Source: JADLGL01 sp963732865
GTDB lineage: Bacteria; Pseudomonadota; Alphaproteobacteria; Rhizobiales; Kaistiaceae
Assembly (NCBI GenBank): GCA_963732865.1
Contig: CAVTBC010000004.1
Location: forward strand, 868,001 to 932,000
Direction: 5' to 3'
Length of the DNA: 64,000 nucleotides
This document shows, piece by piece, positions 33,309-41,748 of the stretch. The position numbers were made by a program, and so were the translations under genes. How positions within the stretch are numbered: the first letter of the stretch is position 1; the number at the start of each line of letters is the position of its first letter. The notes under the pieces were generated by a model. It worked only from the letters and a program-made list of their open reading frames with translations. It made no database searches and was not told the origin of the DNA.

Positions 33309-34262
33309 CTACCGGATCCCGGACGCGTTGACCGGTGCGGGAGCGCTCTCGACGGGCTTGAAGACGCGGCTGCCGAGAATGTCTTCGGCCTCGATGGTCG
33401 ACAGTTCCTTCGGGCTGATCGGGCGATTGCTTTCGAACAGACGGTTGGCCTGACGAAGCCGGGAGCGATCGAGCGCGTTGCGGATCGAACGGGCGTTGGC
33501 GAAATGCGGCTGCTTACGCCGGAGCGTGATGTATTCGGCCAAGGCCTTGGTGGCGTCCGTCGACATCTCGTAGTTCTGCTCCTTCAGCATCTTTTCGGCG
33601 ATCTGGAGCAGTTCGGCATCCGTATAGTCCGGGAAGTCGATGTGATGGGCGATGCGTGAGCGGAAGCCGGGATTGGAGGAGAAGAATTGCTCCATCCGGT
33701 CGGCATAGCCGGCGACAATGACGACGAGGTCATCACGCTGGTTTTCCATGACCTGAAGCAGGATCTCGATGGCTTCCTGGCCGTAGTCGCGCTCGTTCTC
33801 CGGCCGGAAGAGATAATAGGCCTCGTCGATGAAGAGGACGCCGCCCATCGCCTTCTTGAGGACTTCCTTCGTCTTCGGCGCGGTGTGGCCGATATATTGG
33901 CCGACGAGATCGTCGCGCGTAACGGTGACGAGATGGCCCTGACGGATATAGCCGAGGCGGTGGAGAAGGTCGGCCATCCGCAGCGCAACGGTCGTCTTGC
34001 CGGTGCCGGGATTGCCGGTGAAGCTCATATGCAGGGTCGGCGTTTCATTGGCGAGGCCGAGCCGCTGCCGGGCGCGGTCGACGAGCAGCAACGCCGCCGT
34101 TTCGCGGATGCGCTTCTTGACCGGCGCCAGGCCGATGAGTTCCTCGTCGAGCTCGCGGAGGACGTCAGCGACGCCGGATTCTTTGAGTTCGCGGGCGAGG
34201 TCGACAGGCCCCGCCGGTGTTGCGACTACCGTGTCGGTCGTTTCGATGTTGTCGTCAGCCAT
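33309..34262 (-). CDS. cbbX: RuBisCO activase CbbX (AAA+)
   Basis: CbbX is the AAA+ motor that remodels inhibited red-type RuBisCO by pulling on the large-subunit C-terminus, activated by RuBP. The 317-residue protein has Walker A SFTGNPGTGKTTV, Walker B GVLFIDEAYYLF and the arginine-finger region SSNPGFRSRIAHHI. The N-terminal LIGLAPVKKRIRETAALLLV is typical. It is the last gene of the cbb operon, 164 bases after cbbS; a strong hairpin lies in the gap and may lower or tune its expression relative to cbbLS. Confidence 0.96.
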   Translation of the reverse strand: MADDNIETTDTVVATPAGPVDLARELKESGVADVLRELDEELIGLAPVKKRIRETAALLLVDRARQRLGLANETPTLHMSFTGNPGTGKTTVALRMADLLHRLGYIRQGHLVTVTRDDLVGQYIGHTAPKTKEVLKKAMGGVLFIDEAYYLFRPENERDYGQEAIEILLQVMENQRDDLVVIVAGYADRMEQFFSSNPGFRSRIAHHIDFPDYTDAELLQIAEKMLKEQNYEMSTDATKALAEYITLRRKQPHFANARSIRNALDRSRLRQANRLFESNRPISPKELSTIEAEDILGSRVFKPVESAPAPVNASGIR

Positions 34263-34287
34263 GCGAATTCATCCATTCTGAAACCGC

Positions 34288-34313
34288 TCATTCCCGCGAA
34301 GGCGGAAATCCAG
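34288..34313. repeat. REP-like repeat remnant between cbbS and cbbX
   Basis: The sequence TCATTCCCGCGAAGGCGGAA followed by ATCCAG is an imperfect inverted repeat very like the dispersed CATTCCCGCGAA-type element common in intergenic DNA of proteobacteria. One copy is seen here; other copies in the genome cannot be checked. Confidence 0.5.
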
Positions 34314-34373
34314 GCGTAACGCTGGGTGCCCGGTGGTTGCCGTCATCGCGGTGACGAGCGGGCGTGAAAGTGT

Positions 34374-34405
34374 GGCGGCGCCCCGGGGAGGAGAGGGGCG
34401 CCGCC
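34374..34405 (-). promoter_or_regulatory. Strong stem-loop between cbbS and cbbX
   Basis: A perfect 11-bp stem (GGCGGCGCCCC at 34374-34384 and GGGGCGCCGCC at 34395-34405) with a 10-base loop, 21 bases after the cbbS stop. There is no T-run, so it is more likely an mRNA-stabilising or partial-termination element than a full terminator. Confidence 0.7.
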
Positions 34406-34426
34406 CAACGCGGTTGGCCGCGCTAG

Positions 34427-34864
34427 TTACATATAGCGTTCGCCTTCCGGCTTATCAGTGGCGTAGGCGCGGATGGTGTAACCCATGGACCGCCCGTTGC
34501 GCTCCTGACGCAGGATCTCGAAGCCGGGCTCGTTCTCCGGCCGATTGACGAGGAAGCCCATGCGTGGCGTTTCCCAGCCACGCGTGGAGTCGAACGCGGT
34601 GACACGGATGTAGTGGCGCGGGAAGGTCTTCCGGCACTCGTTGATCTCCATCATGATCCCGGCGGGATCCTTCAGGTCGAACATCGGCTGGCCGTACATT
34701 TCCCAGTAGGTGTTCCGCGGATGCGGATCGTCGGTGTACTCGACGCTCACTGCCCAGTTGTTCTTCAGCGCGTACTGAATCTGCTTCCCGATCTGCTCGT
34801 CGGTGAGGTCAGGCAGGAACGAGAACTGCCCCTGCGTGACCCGATTGCCGTGATTGCTCATCAT
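34427..34864 (-). CDS. cbbS: RuBisCO small subunit, red type
   Basis: The 145-residue small subunit of form I RuBisCO. QGQFSFLPDLTDEQIGKQI, YALKNNWAVSVEYTDDPHPR, YWEMYGQPMFDL and INECRKTFPRHYIRV are characteristic. The C-terminal extension (GFEILRQERNGRSMGYTI...) is the red-type beta-hairpin region, absent from green-type subunits. Two ATG codons (34864, 34861) are possible; GGAGA lies upstream. It follows cbbL by 35 bases. Confidence 0.97.
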   Translation of the reverse strand: MMSNHGNRVTQGQFSFLPDLTDEQIGKQIQYALKNNWAVSVEYTDDPHPRNTYWEMYGQPMFDLKDPAGIMMEINECRKTFPRHYIRVTAFDSTRGWETPRMGFLVNRPENEPGFEILRQERNGRSMGYTIRAYATDKPEGERYM

Positions 34865-34899
34865 GGTCGTGTGTCTCCAAATAGAATGGGCTTAGCGGC

Positions 34900-36396
34900 T
34901 TAGACGCTGCCGGTGGCGGTGGGTACGAAGTCGGCCGTGTCGGTCAATTCGTAGTTGAAGGTGATGTCCTTCCAGACTTCGAGGGCTTGCTTCAACGGCG
35001 AGCACCACTTGGCGGCCGCGTTCAGGATATCGGGTCCCTCGGCCATGTAATCGCGGCCTTCGTTGCGGGCCTGGATCATCGCTTCCAGCGCGACGCGGTT
35101 GGCCACGGCGCCGGCCTGGATGCCACCCGGGTGACCGATCGTGCCGCCGCCGAACTGCAGGACGACGTCCTCGCCGAGATAGTGGATCAGCTGGTGCATC
35201 TGACCGGCATGAATGCCGCCCGAGGCAACCGGCATCGTCTTGTTCAGCGAAGCCCATTCCTGGTCGAAGAACAGGCCATGCTCAAGGCTGATCGGTGTGT
35301 GAGGCTCGCGCAGCGTGTCGTAGAAGCCGGCGATCATCAGCGGGTCGCCTTCAAGTTTGCCGACGACGGTGCCGGCATGAATGTGATCGACACCGGCCAT
35401 GCGCATCCACTTACAGATGACGCGGAAGTTCATGCCGTGGTTCTTCTGGCGCGAATAGGTCGAGTTACCGGCGCGGTGGAGGTGCAAGATCATGTCGTTC
35501 TTGCGCGCCCATTTGGCCATCGACTGGATCGCGGTGTAGCCAATGACAAGGTCGATCATGACGATGACCGAACCGAGCTCCTTGGCGAACTCGGCGCGCT
35601 CATACATGTCTTCCATCGTGCCGGCGGTGACATTCAGGTAGTGGCCCTTCACTTCGCCCGTGGCGGCCGAAGCGCGGTTGACGGCTTCCATGCAGTACAG
35701 GAAGCGGTCGCGCCAATGCATGAAGGGCTGCGAGTTGATGTTCTCGTCGTCCTTCACGAAGTCGAGGCCGCCCTTGAGCGCCTCGTAAACGACGCGGCCG
35801 TAGTTGCGGCCGGACAGGCCGAGCTTCGGCTTGGTGGTAGCACCGAGGAGCGGACGGCCGAACTTGTCGAGACGCTCGCGCTCGACGACGATGCCGGTGG
35901 CCGGACCCTGAAAGGTCTTGAGGTAAGCGACCGGAATGCGCATGTCCTCAAGGCGGAGGGCCTTGACGGCCTTGAAGCCGAAGACGTTGCCGATGATCGA
36001 CGCGGTGAGGTTGGCGATCGAGCCCGGCTCGAACAGATCGAGTTCGTAGGCGATGTAGGCGAAATACTGCTGGTCGGTCTTGGTGCCCGGGCCGGTATTC
36101 GGAACCGGATCGACCTTGAAGGCCTTGGCGCGGTAGGTCGGCGCGTCGGTCAGGCGATCGGTCCACACCACCGTCCAGGTCGCGGTCGAGGATTTACCCG
36201 CGACGGCCGCGGCTGCTTCCACCGGGTCGACGCCGGGCTGCGGCGTGATGCGGAAGAGCGCCAGGACGTCGGTGTCCTTGACGTTATAGTCGGGCTCCCA
36301 ATAGCCCATCTTCGCGTAGGGGATAACGCCAGACTTGTAGCGCTCCTTGCCTTCGCCCATCGTCTTCTGGTCGCCGGGTTTCACTTCTGTAGCCAT
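34900..36396 (-). CDS. cbbL: RuBisCO large subunit, form I red type
   Basis: The 498-residue catalytic subunit that carboxylates ribulose-1,5-bisphosphate. Active-site segments: TTKPKLGLSGRNYG (catalytic Lys), GGLDFVKDDENINSQPF (carbamylated Lys with Asp-Glu ligands), LHLHRAGNSTYSRQKNHG, HAGTVVGKLEGDP and FGGGTIGHPGGIQAGA. The N-terminal part and pairing with cbbX place it in the red-type lineage of proteobacteria (form IC). It lies 23 bases after cbbA and 35 before cbbS, within one operon. Confidence 0.98.
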   Translation of the reverse strand: MATEVKPGDQKTMGEGKERYKSGVIPYAKMGYWEPDYNVKDTDVLALFRITPQPGVDPVEAAAAVAGKSSTATWTVVWTDRLTDAPTYRAKAFKVDPVPNTGPGTKTDQQYFAYIAYELDLFEPGSIANLTASIIGNVFGFKAVKALRLEDMRIPVAYLKTFQGPATGIVVERERLDKFGRPLLGATTKPKLGLSGRNYGRVVYEALKGGLDFVKDDENINSQPFMHWRDRFLYCMEAVNRASAATGEVKGHYLNVTAGTMEDMYERAEFAKELGSVIVMIDLVIGYTAIQSMAKWARKNDMILHLHRAGNSTYSRQKNHGMNFRVICKWMRMAGVDHIHAGTVVGKLEGDPLMIAGFYDTLREPHTPISLEHGLFFDQEWASLNKTMPVASGGIHAGQMHQLIHYLGEDVVLQFGGGTIGHPGGIQAGAVANRVALEAMIQARNEGRDYMAEGPDILNAAAKWCSPLKQALEVWKDITFNYELTDTADFVPTATGSV

Positions 36397-36419
36397 TGTT
36401 CAGGTCTCCTTGGGGTTCG

Positions 36420-37499
36420 CTAGGCGGCGCGCGCCGGGGTGATTTTCGGATCGAGCGCACCGGACTGGTAACGCTTGGCCATGTCGCTGATGGCGACGAC
36501 CTTGATTTTCGAGGCCTGACCGGCAGCGCCGAAAGCTTCAAGCCGTTCGCGGCAGAGCTTTTCCATGGCGTCGAGGGCAGGCTTCAGGAACTTGCGCGGG
36601 TCGAATTCCGCCTTGTTCTTCATCGCCACCTGACGCATGGCGCCGGTCATGGCGAGGCGGCAGTCGGTGTCGATGTTGACCTTGCGGACACCGTGCTTGA
36701 TGCCGCGCACGATCTCTTCGACCGGGACGCCCCACGTCTGGGGCATCTCGCCGCCGGCGGCGTTGAAGATGTCCTGCAGTTCCTGCGGCACGGACGATGA
36801 GCCGTGCATCACGAGATGCGTGTTCGGCAGCTTGCGGTGGATCTCCTCGATCACATGCATGGCGAGGATGTCACCGCCGGGCTTGCGCGAAAACTTGTAG
36901 GCGCCGTGCGAGGTGCCCATCGCGATGGCCAGCGCGTCGACCTTGGTGCGGGCGACGAAATCGACCGCCTGATCCGGATCGGTCAGCAGCTGGTCATGCG
37001 ACAGGACGCCTTCGGCGCCGTGGCCGTCTTCGGCCTCGCCTTGGCCGGTCTCCAGCGAGCCCAGAACGCCGAGTTCACCCTCGACCGAGGCGCCGACCCA
37101 ATGCGCCATTTCGGCGACGCGGGCGGTGATGCCGACATTGTAGTCATAGGAGGCGGGCGTCTTGGCGTCGGCCTCGAGCGAACCGTCCATCATCACCGAC
37201 GTGAAGCCGTGCTGGATCGCGGTCAGGCAGGTGGCTTCGTTGTTGCCGTGATCCTGGTGCATGACGATCGGCACGTTGGGATAGATTTCGACGAGGGCGT
37301 CGATCATGTTCGCCAGCATGATGTCGTTGGCATAGGAGCGAGCGCCGCGGCTCGCCTGGATGATCACCGGCGCATCGACAGCCGCAGCGGCGCCGACCAT
37401 GGCCAGGCCCTGTTCCATGTTGTTGATGTTGAAGGCCGGCACGCCGTAGTCATTCTCGGCGGCGTGATCCAATAGCTGCCTTAGGGTGATGCGCGCCAT
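36420..37499 (-). CDS. cbbA: Class II fructose-bisphosphate aldolase CbbA
   Basis: A 359-residue zinc-dependent aldolase that forms fructose-1,6-bisphosphate and sedoheptulose-1,7-bisphosphate in the Calvin cycle. VPIVMHQDHGNNEATC includes the zinc-ligand histidine region; MMDGSLEADAKTPASY, DALAIAMGTSHGAYK and LVMHGSSSVPQEL are typical of the Calvin-cycle subtype. It follows tkt by 45 bases and precedes cbbL by 23. Confidence 0.96.
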   Translation of the reverse strand: MARITLRQLLDHAAENDYGVPAFNINNMEQGLAMVGAAAAVDAPVIIQASRGARSYANDIMLANMIDALVEIYPNVPIVMHQDHGNNEATCLTAIQHGFTSVMMDGSLEADAKTPASYDYNVGITARVAEMAHWVGASVEGELGVLGSLETGQGEAEDGHGAEGVLSHDQLLTDPDQAVDFVARTKVDALAIAMGTSHGAYKFSRKPGGDILAMHVIEEIHRKLPNTHLVMHGSSSVPQELQDIFNAAGGEMPQTWGVPVEEIVRGIKHGVRKVNIDTDCRLAMTGAMRQVAMKNKAEFDPRKFLKPALDAMEKLCRERLEAFGAAGQASKIKVVAISDMAKRYQSGALDPKITPARAA

Positions 37500-37544
37500 T
37501 TTTGGTCTCCTACCTCGATTGGATTCTGAGCTGGTTGAAACGAG

Positions 37545-39554
37545 TTATGCGAGCAGCTTGGCGGCTTCGACGACCGCGTCGCTGGTGATGCCGAAATGCT
37601 TGAAGAGCTCCGGCGCCGGGCCTGAAGCGCCGAAGCCGGACATGCCGATGAAGACGTCACCGTCGCGCAGGAAGCGGTCCCAGCTTTGGCGAACGCCGGC
37701 CTCGATGGCGATCCGCGGCACGGTGCCGAGAACCTCGTCGCGATAGGCCTTGGGCTGTTTCGCGAACAGTTCCATCGACGGCATGGACACGACCGCCGCG
37801 GCAACGCCGGCTCCGGCAAGTGCGTCGGCAGCCTCGACCGCCAGCGACACTTCCGAGCCGGAGGCGATGAGCGTCACCTGACGTTCGCCATTCGCCTCTC
37901 GGAGGATATAGCCGCCCTTCGCCGTCTTGTTCTCGCCGGCGTCGGTGCGCAGGGCGGGAAGGCCCTGGCGGGAGAGGATGAGGCCGGTGGGGCCGTTTTC
38001 GTTGGCGAGCGCCGCTTCCCAGGCTTCCGCGCTTTCGATCGCGTCAGCGGGGCGGATGACGGTGAAGTTCGGGATGGTGCGCAGCGCCGACAGCGTCTCG
38101 ACGGGCTGGTGCGTCGGGCCGTCTTCGCCGAGGCCGATCGAATCGTGCGTCAGGACGTGGATGACGCGGATGCCCATCAGCGCGGCGAGGCGAAGCGAGG
38201 GACGCGAATAGTCGGCGAAGACGAGGAACGTGCCGCCATAGGGGATGAAACCCTTGTGCAGCGCGATGCCGTTCATCGCGGCCGCCATACCGTGCTCGCG
38301 CACGCCGTAATGGATGTAAGTGCCGGCGTAGTTGTCACGGGTGACGGGTTCGTGCGAGGCGATCTTGGTGCCCACCGAACCGGTGAGGTCGGCCGAACCG
38401 CCGAGAAGGGAGGGGATCGCGGGGATCAGCGCTTCGAGGGTCTTCTGCGAAGACTGCCGCGTCGCCAGCTTCGGCTTCTCCTCCACCCATTTCGCCTTGA
38501 GATCGACGAGAGCGGCGGTCGCGATATCGGCGACGTGGCCTTCCTGGCCGGCAAGGAACTGGCCGCGGAGGTCACCCGGCGTGGCGGCGAGGCGATCTTC
38601 CCACGCCTTGCGCCGGAGGCCGCCCTGGGCGCCGACGGAGCGCCACGCGGACAGAACCGAGTTCGGGATGACAAAGGGCTCGTAGGGCCAGTCGAGGAAC
38701 TTGCGGGCGCCGGCGATCTCTTCGGCGCCCAGCGGTTCGCCATGCGCCTTCGACGTGCCGGCGCGGGTCGGGGCGCCATAGCCGATCTTGGTGCGGCAGG
38801 CGATCAGCGACGGCCTGTCGGTCTGGCGCTCCTCGGCAATCGCCGCGGCAACGGCCTCGGGGTCATGGCCGTCAACGCGGCGCACGGACCAGCCGGAGGC
38901 GGCGAAGCGGGCAAGCTGATCGGTGGAGGTCGACAGCTTGGTCGAGCCGTCGATGGAAATCTCGTTGTCGTCCCACAGGACGATCAGGCGGCTGAGGCGC
39001 AAATGACCGGCGAAGTCGATCGCTTCGTGGCTGATGCCCTCCATCAAGCAGCCATCACCGGCGATGACATAGGTGTAGTGATCGACCAGCGCGTCGCCGA
39101 AGCGGGCGTTGAGCATGCGCTCGGCGAGCGCGAAGCCGACCGAATTGGCGATGCCCTGACCGAGCGGACCGGTCGTCGTCTCGATGCCGGTGGCATGGCC
39201 ATATTCCGGATGACCGGCCGTCTTGGCGCCAAGCTGGCGGAAGCGCTTCAGCTCTTCGATAGTCATGTCCTCATAGCCGGTGAGGTAGAGGAGCGAATAG
39301 AGCAGCATCGAGCCGTGGCCGGCCGACAGGATGAAGCGATCGCGATCGGCCCAATTCGGGTCCTTCGGATCGAACTTCAGGAAGCGGGAAAACAGTACGG
39401 TGGCGACGTCGGCCATGCCCATCGGCATTCCGGGGTGACCGGAATTGGCTGCCTGAACCGCATCCATCGACAGCGCCCGGATGGCGCCCGCCAGCATCTT
39501 GTCTGAGACGGCGGCAGTTTCGGCGCCGTCCGTGGCAAGGTTGTCCTGAGTCAT
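37545..39554 (-). CDS. cbbT: Transketolase CbbT
   Basis: A 669-residue thiamine-diphosphate enzyme that moves two-carbon units in the regeneration phase of the Calvin cycle. The N-terminal ANSGHPGMPMGMAD, the thiamine-diphosphate motif GDGCLMEGISHEAIDFAGHL, and HDSIGLGEDGPTHQPVETL in the pyrimidine domain are intact, as is the C-terminal domain. It begins 17 bases after cbbP stops. Its place between cbbP and cbbA marks it as the cbb copy; a second housekeeping copy may exist elsewhere. Confidence 0.97.
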   Translation of the reverse strand: MTQDNLATDGAETAAVSDKMLAGAIRALSMDAVQAANSGHPGMPMGMADVATVLFSRFLKFDPKDPNWADRDRFILSAGHGSMLLYSLLYLTGYEDMTIEELKRFRQLGAKTAGHPEYGHATGIETTTGPLGQGIANSVGFALAERMLNARFGDALVDHYTYVIAGDGCLMEGISHEAIDFAGHLRLSRLIVLWDDNEISIDGSTKLSTSTDQLARFAASGWSVRRVDGHDPEAVAAAIAEERQTDRPSLIACRTKIGYGAPTRAGTSKAHGEPLGAEEIAGARKFLDWPYEPFVIPNSVLSAWRSVGAQGGLRRKAWEDRLAATPGDLRGQFLAGQEGHVADIATAALVDLKAKWVEEKPKLATRQSSQKTLEALIPAIPSLLGGSADLTGSVGTKIASHEPVTRDNYAGTYIHYGVREHGMAAAMNGIALHKGFIPYGGTFLVFADYSRPSLRLAALMGIRVIHVLTHDSIGLGEDGPTHQPVETLSALRTIPNFTVIRPADAIESAEAWEAALANENGPTGLILSRQGLPALRTDAGENKTAKGGYILREANGERQVTLIASGSEVSLAVEAADALAGAGVAAAVVSMPSMELFAKQPKAYRDEVLGTVPRIAIEAGVRQSWDRFLRDGDVFIGMSGFGASGPAPELFKHFGITSDAVVEAAKLLA

Positions 39555-39571
39555 CTGTGCAAGGCCTCTTT

Positions 39572-40447
39572 CTAAGCGGGAGTCTGGCGCTGCTCGACCA
39601 GGCCGAGGATCATCGGCGTGAGAATGAGCTGCATTGCCAAATCGAGGTAACCACCTCTGATGACGATGGAATTCGCCCGCGACATGTAGGACTGCGGGAT
39701 CATGGCCAAGAGATAGGGGAAGTCGATGCCGCGGGGATTGGACCAGCGGATGACGACGATCGATTCATTCGGCGTCGGGATCGTTCGCGCGATGAACGGG
39801 TTCGACGTGTCGACGACGGGGGTCCGCTGAAAATTGATGTTCGTCTGCGAGAACTGCGGAACGATGTAGTCGATGTAGTCCGGCATGCGGCGCAGGATCG
39901 TGTCGGTCACCGCCTGGGTGGTGTAGCCGCGCGCTTCCTTGTCGCGATGAATCTTCTGGATCCATTCGAGGTTGATGACCGGCACGACGCCGATCTTCAT
40001 GTCGGCATATTGCGCGACGTTGACGTCGTCGGTGACGACGGCGCCGTGCAGGCCCTCATAGAACAGGAGGTCGGTGCCGGCTGGAAACTCCTCCCAGTCG
40101 GTGAAGGTCCCCGGCGCCGAGCCGTAAAGCCCGGCTTCCTTGTCGTCATGCACATAGTGCCGCGTCAGGCCGTTGCCGGTCTCGCTGTAGTTCTTGAAGG
40201 TCTCTTCGAGCTTGTCGAGGATGTTCGCTTGCGGCCCGAAATGGGAGAAGCGGTGATTGCCCTTGTCCGTCTCGGACTTCATCACCTCCCGCATTTCCAT
40301 GCGGTCGTAGCGATGGAACGCGTCACCTTCGATGAAGGCGGCGTTGATCTTCTCGCGCCGCATGATCTCAACGAATGTCTTCTTGACGGTCGACGTGCCG
40401 GCGCCGGAAGAACCGGTGATCGAAATGATCGGATGACGACGCGACAT
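39572..40447 (-). CDS. cbbP: Phosphoribulokinase CbbP
   Basis: A 291-residue bacterial-type phosphoribulokinase making RuBP from ribulose-5-phosphate and ATP. The P-loop is ISITGSSGAGTSTVKKTF; AAFIEGDAFHRYDR, NHRFSHFGPQANI, TDLLFYEGLHGAV and YIDYIVPQFSQTNINFQRTP are family hallmarks. The size and lack of regulatory cysteines fit the proteobacterial octameric form controlled by NADH and AMP. The ATG is directly abutted by the stop of a 43-codon leader ORF; a GGGGGAG site lies inside that ORF, 11 bases before the start. It is the first long gene of the cbb operon. Confidence 0.96.
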   Translation of the reverse strand: MSRRHPIISITGSSGAGTSTVKKTFVEIMRREKINAAFIEGDAFHRYDRMEMREVMKSETDKGNHRFSHFGPQANILDKLEETFKNYSETGNGLTRHYVHDDKEAGLYGSAPGTFTDWEEFPAGTDLLFYEGLHGAVVTDDVNVAQYADMKIGVVPVINLEWIQKIHRDKEARGYTTQAVTDTILRRMPDYIDYIVPQFSQTNINFQRTPVVDTSNPFIARTIPTPNESIVVIRWSNPRGIDFPYLLAMIPQSYMSRANSIVIRGGYLDLAMQLILTPMILGLVEQRQTPA

Positions 40448-40579
40448 CTAGGCTCGAACTCCCCCAAGTGAAATGATTGCCGCCGGCGCGAGGCCGTTGG
40501 TGCGGAATGCGGCATCAGCCGTCTGGATCATTGGCGCCAAAACGAATGGCGTACTGCCCTTGGCTAGGGTCAGCGTCAT
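40448..40579 (-). CDS. Leader ORF of 43 residues abutting cbbP
   Basis: A short ORF on the operon strand with an excellent ribosome-binding site (GGGGAGG, five bases before the ATG). It encodes MTLTLAKGSTPFVLAPM followed by IQTADAAFRTNGLAPAAIIS and ends in TAG, immediately adjacent to the cbbP ATG. I recognise no family; it is not the N-terminus of a fructose-bisphosphatase as far as I can judge. It could be a real small protein or a leader that couples translation to cbbP. Confidence 0.55.
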   Translation of the reverse strand: MTLTLAKGSTPFVLAPMIQTADAAFRTNGLAPAAIISLGGVRA

Positions 40580-40770
40580 AGCATCCTCCCCAGGGTGATC
40601 GGGGCGTCTTTGCCGCGTCCCGTTCCCCAATTGCCCCGTCTGCCAAGCGGCCGACACGGGCACCCTCATCCGATGACGCATCTTCGCATGCAACGGATCG
40701 GTCAACAAATCCTGGCGATGAATGCCGGATTTTCGAGGCGAGGGAAAATGAAATTATCTTGGCTCTCCGA

Positions 40771-40783
40771 TAAATTTCGTTTA
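40771..40783 (+). promoter_or_regulatory. Candidate CbbR binding site
   Basis: TAA-ATTTCGT-TTA matches the CbbR half-site pattern TNA-N7-TNA and the general LysR form T-N11-A. It lies 11 bases before the cbbR start and within the 215-base divergent region between cbbR and the leader ORF, where CbbR autoregulatory sites are expected. Confidence 0.5.
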
Positions 40784-40794
40784 ACGGTAGGGCC

Positions 40795-41748
40795 ATGAAG
40801 AACACGACGCTGAAACAGCTGCGCTCGGTCGCGGCGATCGTCCGGAATGGCCGAATTGTTGGAGCGGCGAGGGAACTGAATCTCACCACGCCGGCAATCA
40901 CCAGCCAACTCAAGCTGCTCGAGACCGAACTCGGCGTCAGCCTGTTTGACCGGACGCAGACCGGGATGCGGCCGACCGCCGCGGGATGGGAGGTGTTCCG
41001 TGCTGCCTCGCGGGTCGAGGATCTGCTGCTTGAGTGCCGCGAACGGATCGACGATCTCAGGGGCCTCAAGCACGGCATGATCACCGTCGGCGTTGTGTCG
41101 ACGGGCAAATATTTCGCCCCGCAATTGATCGCCGCCTTCATGCGCAACAACCCGCATGTCGATGTCCGCCTTTCGGTCGGCAATCGCGACGCCATTGTCG
41201 AGGCGATGCGCAGCTATCAGGTCGACCTTGCGATCATGGGGCGGCCACCGAGCGATTTCGAGGTCGAGGCCGAGCCGTTCGGGGATCATCCGTTGCTGAT
41301 CATCGCCGCGCCCGATCACCCGCTGGCGGGTCAGAGGCGTATCGCCAAACGCGCGCTGGCGCGTGAACGCTTTCTCATCCGCGAGGAGGGATCGGGAACG
41401 CGGTCGGCCTACGACACGTTCTTCGAGGGGATGGAAGTCAACGCTATGCCGATGGGCATGGAAATCGGCAGCAACGAGACGATCAAGCAGTCGGTGATGG
41501 CCGGGCTCGGGATCGCGGTGATCTCGGGGCATTCGGTGGCGGTCGAACTGGCCGATCGGCGGCTGGTGACGCTGGACGTGCCGGGCCTGCCGATCATGCG
41601 GCACTGGTTTCTGGTGCGGCGGTCCGATCGGTCGCTGTCCGCTGCGGCGGGCGCCTTCTCCGATTTTCTCGTGGAGCGCGGCGCAGGCTTCCTGCCGGCG
41701 ATCGCGGCGACGCACCATGCGGGCGCCGCGAAGACTGCGGCCCGCTAG
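40795..41748 (+). CDS. cbbR: LysR-type regulator CbbR of the Calvin operon
   Basis: A 317-residue LysR regulator divergent from the cbb operon, the usual position of cbbR. The helix-turn-helix is near residues 5-65 (TLKQLRSVAAIVRNGRIVGAA, shown in part) with ELNLTTPAITSQLKLLE and LFDRTQTGMRPTAAG. The effector domain includes GVVSTGKYFAPQLIAAFM and SNETIKQSVMAGLGIAVISGH, typical of CbbR, which responds to metabolites such as RuBP, NADPH or ATP depending on species. Its stop overlaps the convergent DUF4340 gene in a shared CTAG. Confidence 0.93.
   Translation: MKNTTLKQLRSVAAIVRNGRIVGAARELNLTTPAITSQLKLLETELGVSLFDRTQTGMRPTAAGWEVFRAASRVEDLLLECRERIDDLRGLKHGMITVGVVSTGKYFAPQLIAAFMRNNPHVDVRLSVGNRDAIVEAMRSYQVDLAIMGRPPSDFEVEAEPFGDHPLLIIAAPDHPLAGQRRIAKRALARERFLIREEGSGTRSAYDTFFEGMEVNAMPMGMEIGSNETIKQSVMAGLGIAVISGHSVAVELADRRLVTLDVPGLPIMRHWFLVRRSDRSLSAAAGAFSDFLVERGAGFLPAIAATHHAGAAKTAAR

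Noticed and set aside
34987..36423. Long plus-strand frame antisense to cbbL (also similar antisense frames over pyrB, tkt, fba, moxR and the binding protein)
   Set aside because: GC-rich shadow frames with His/Arg/Asp-heavy composition and no family features; the sense genes are unambiguous.
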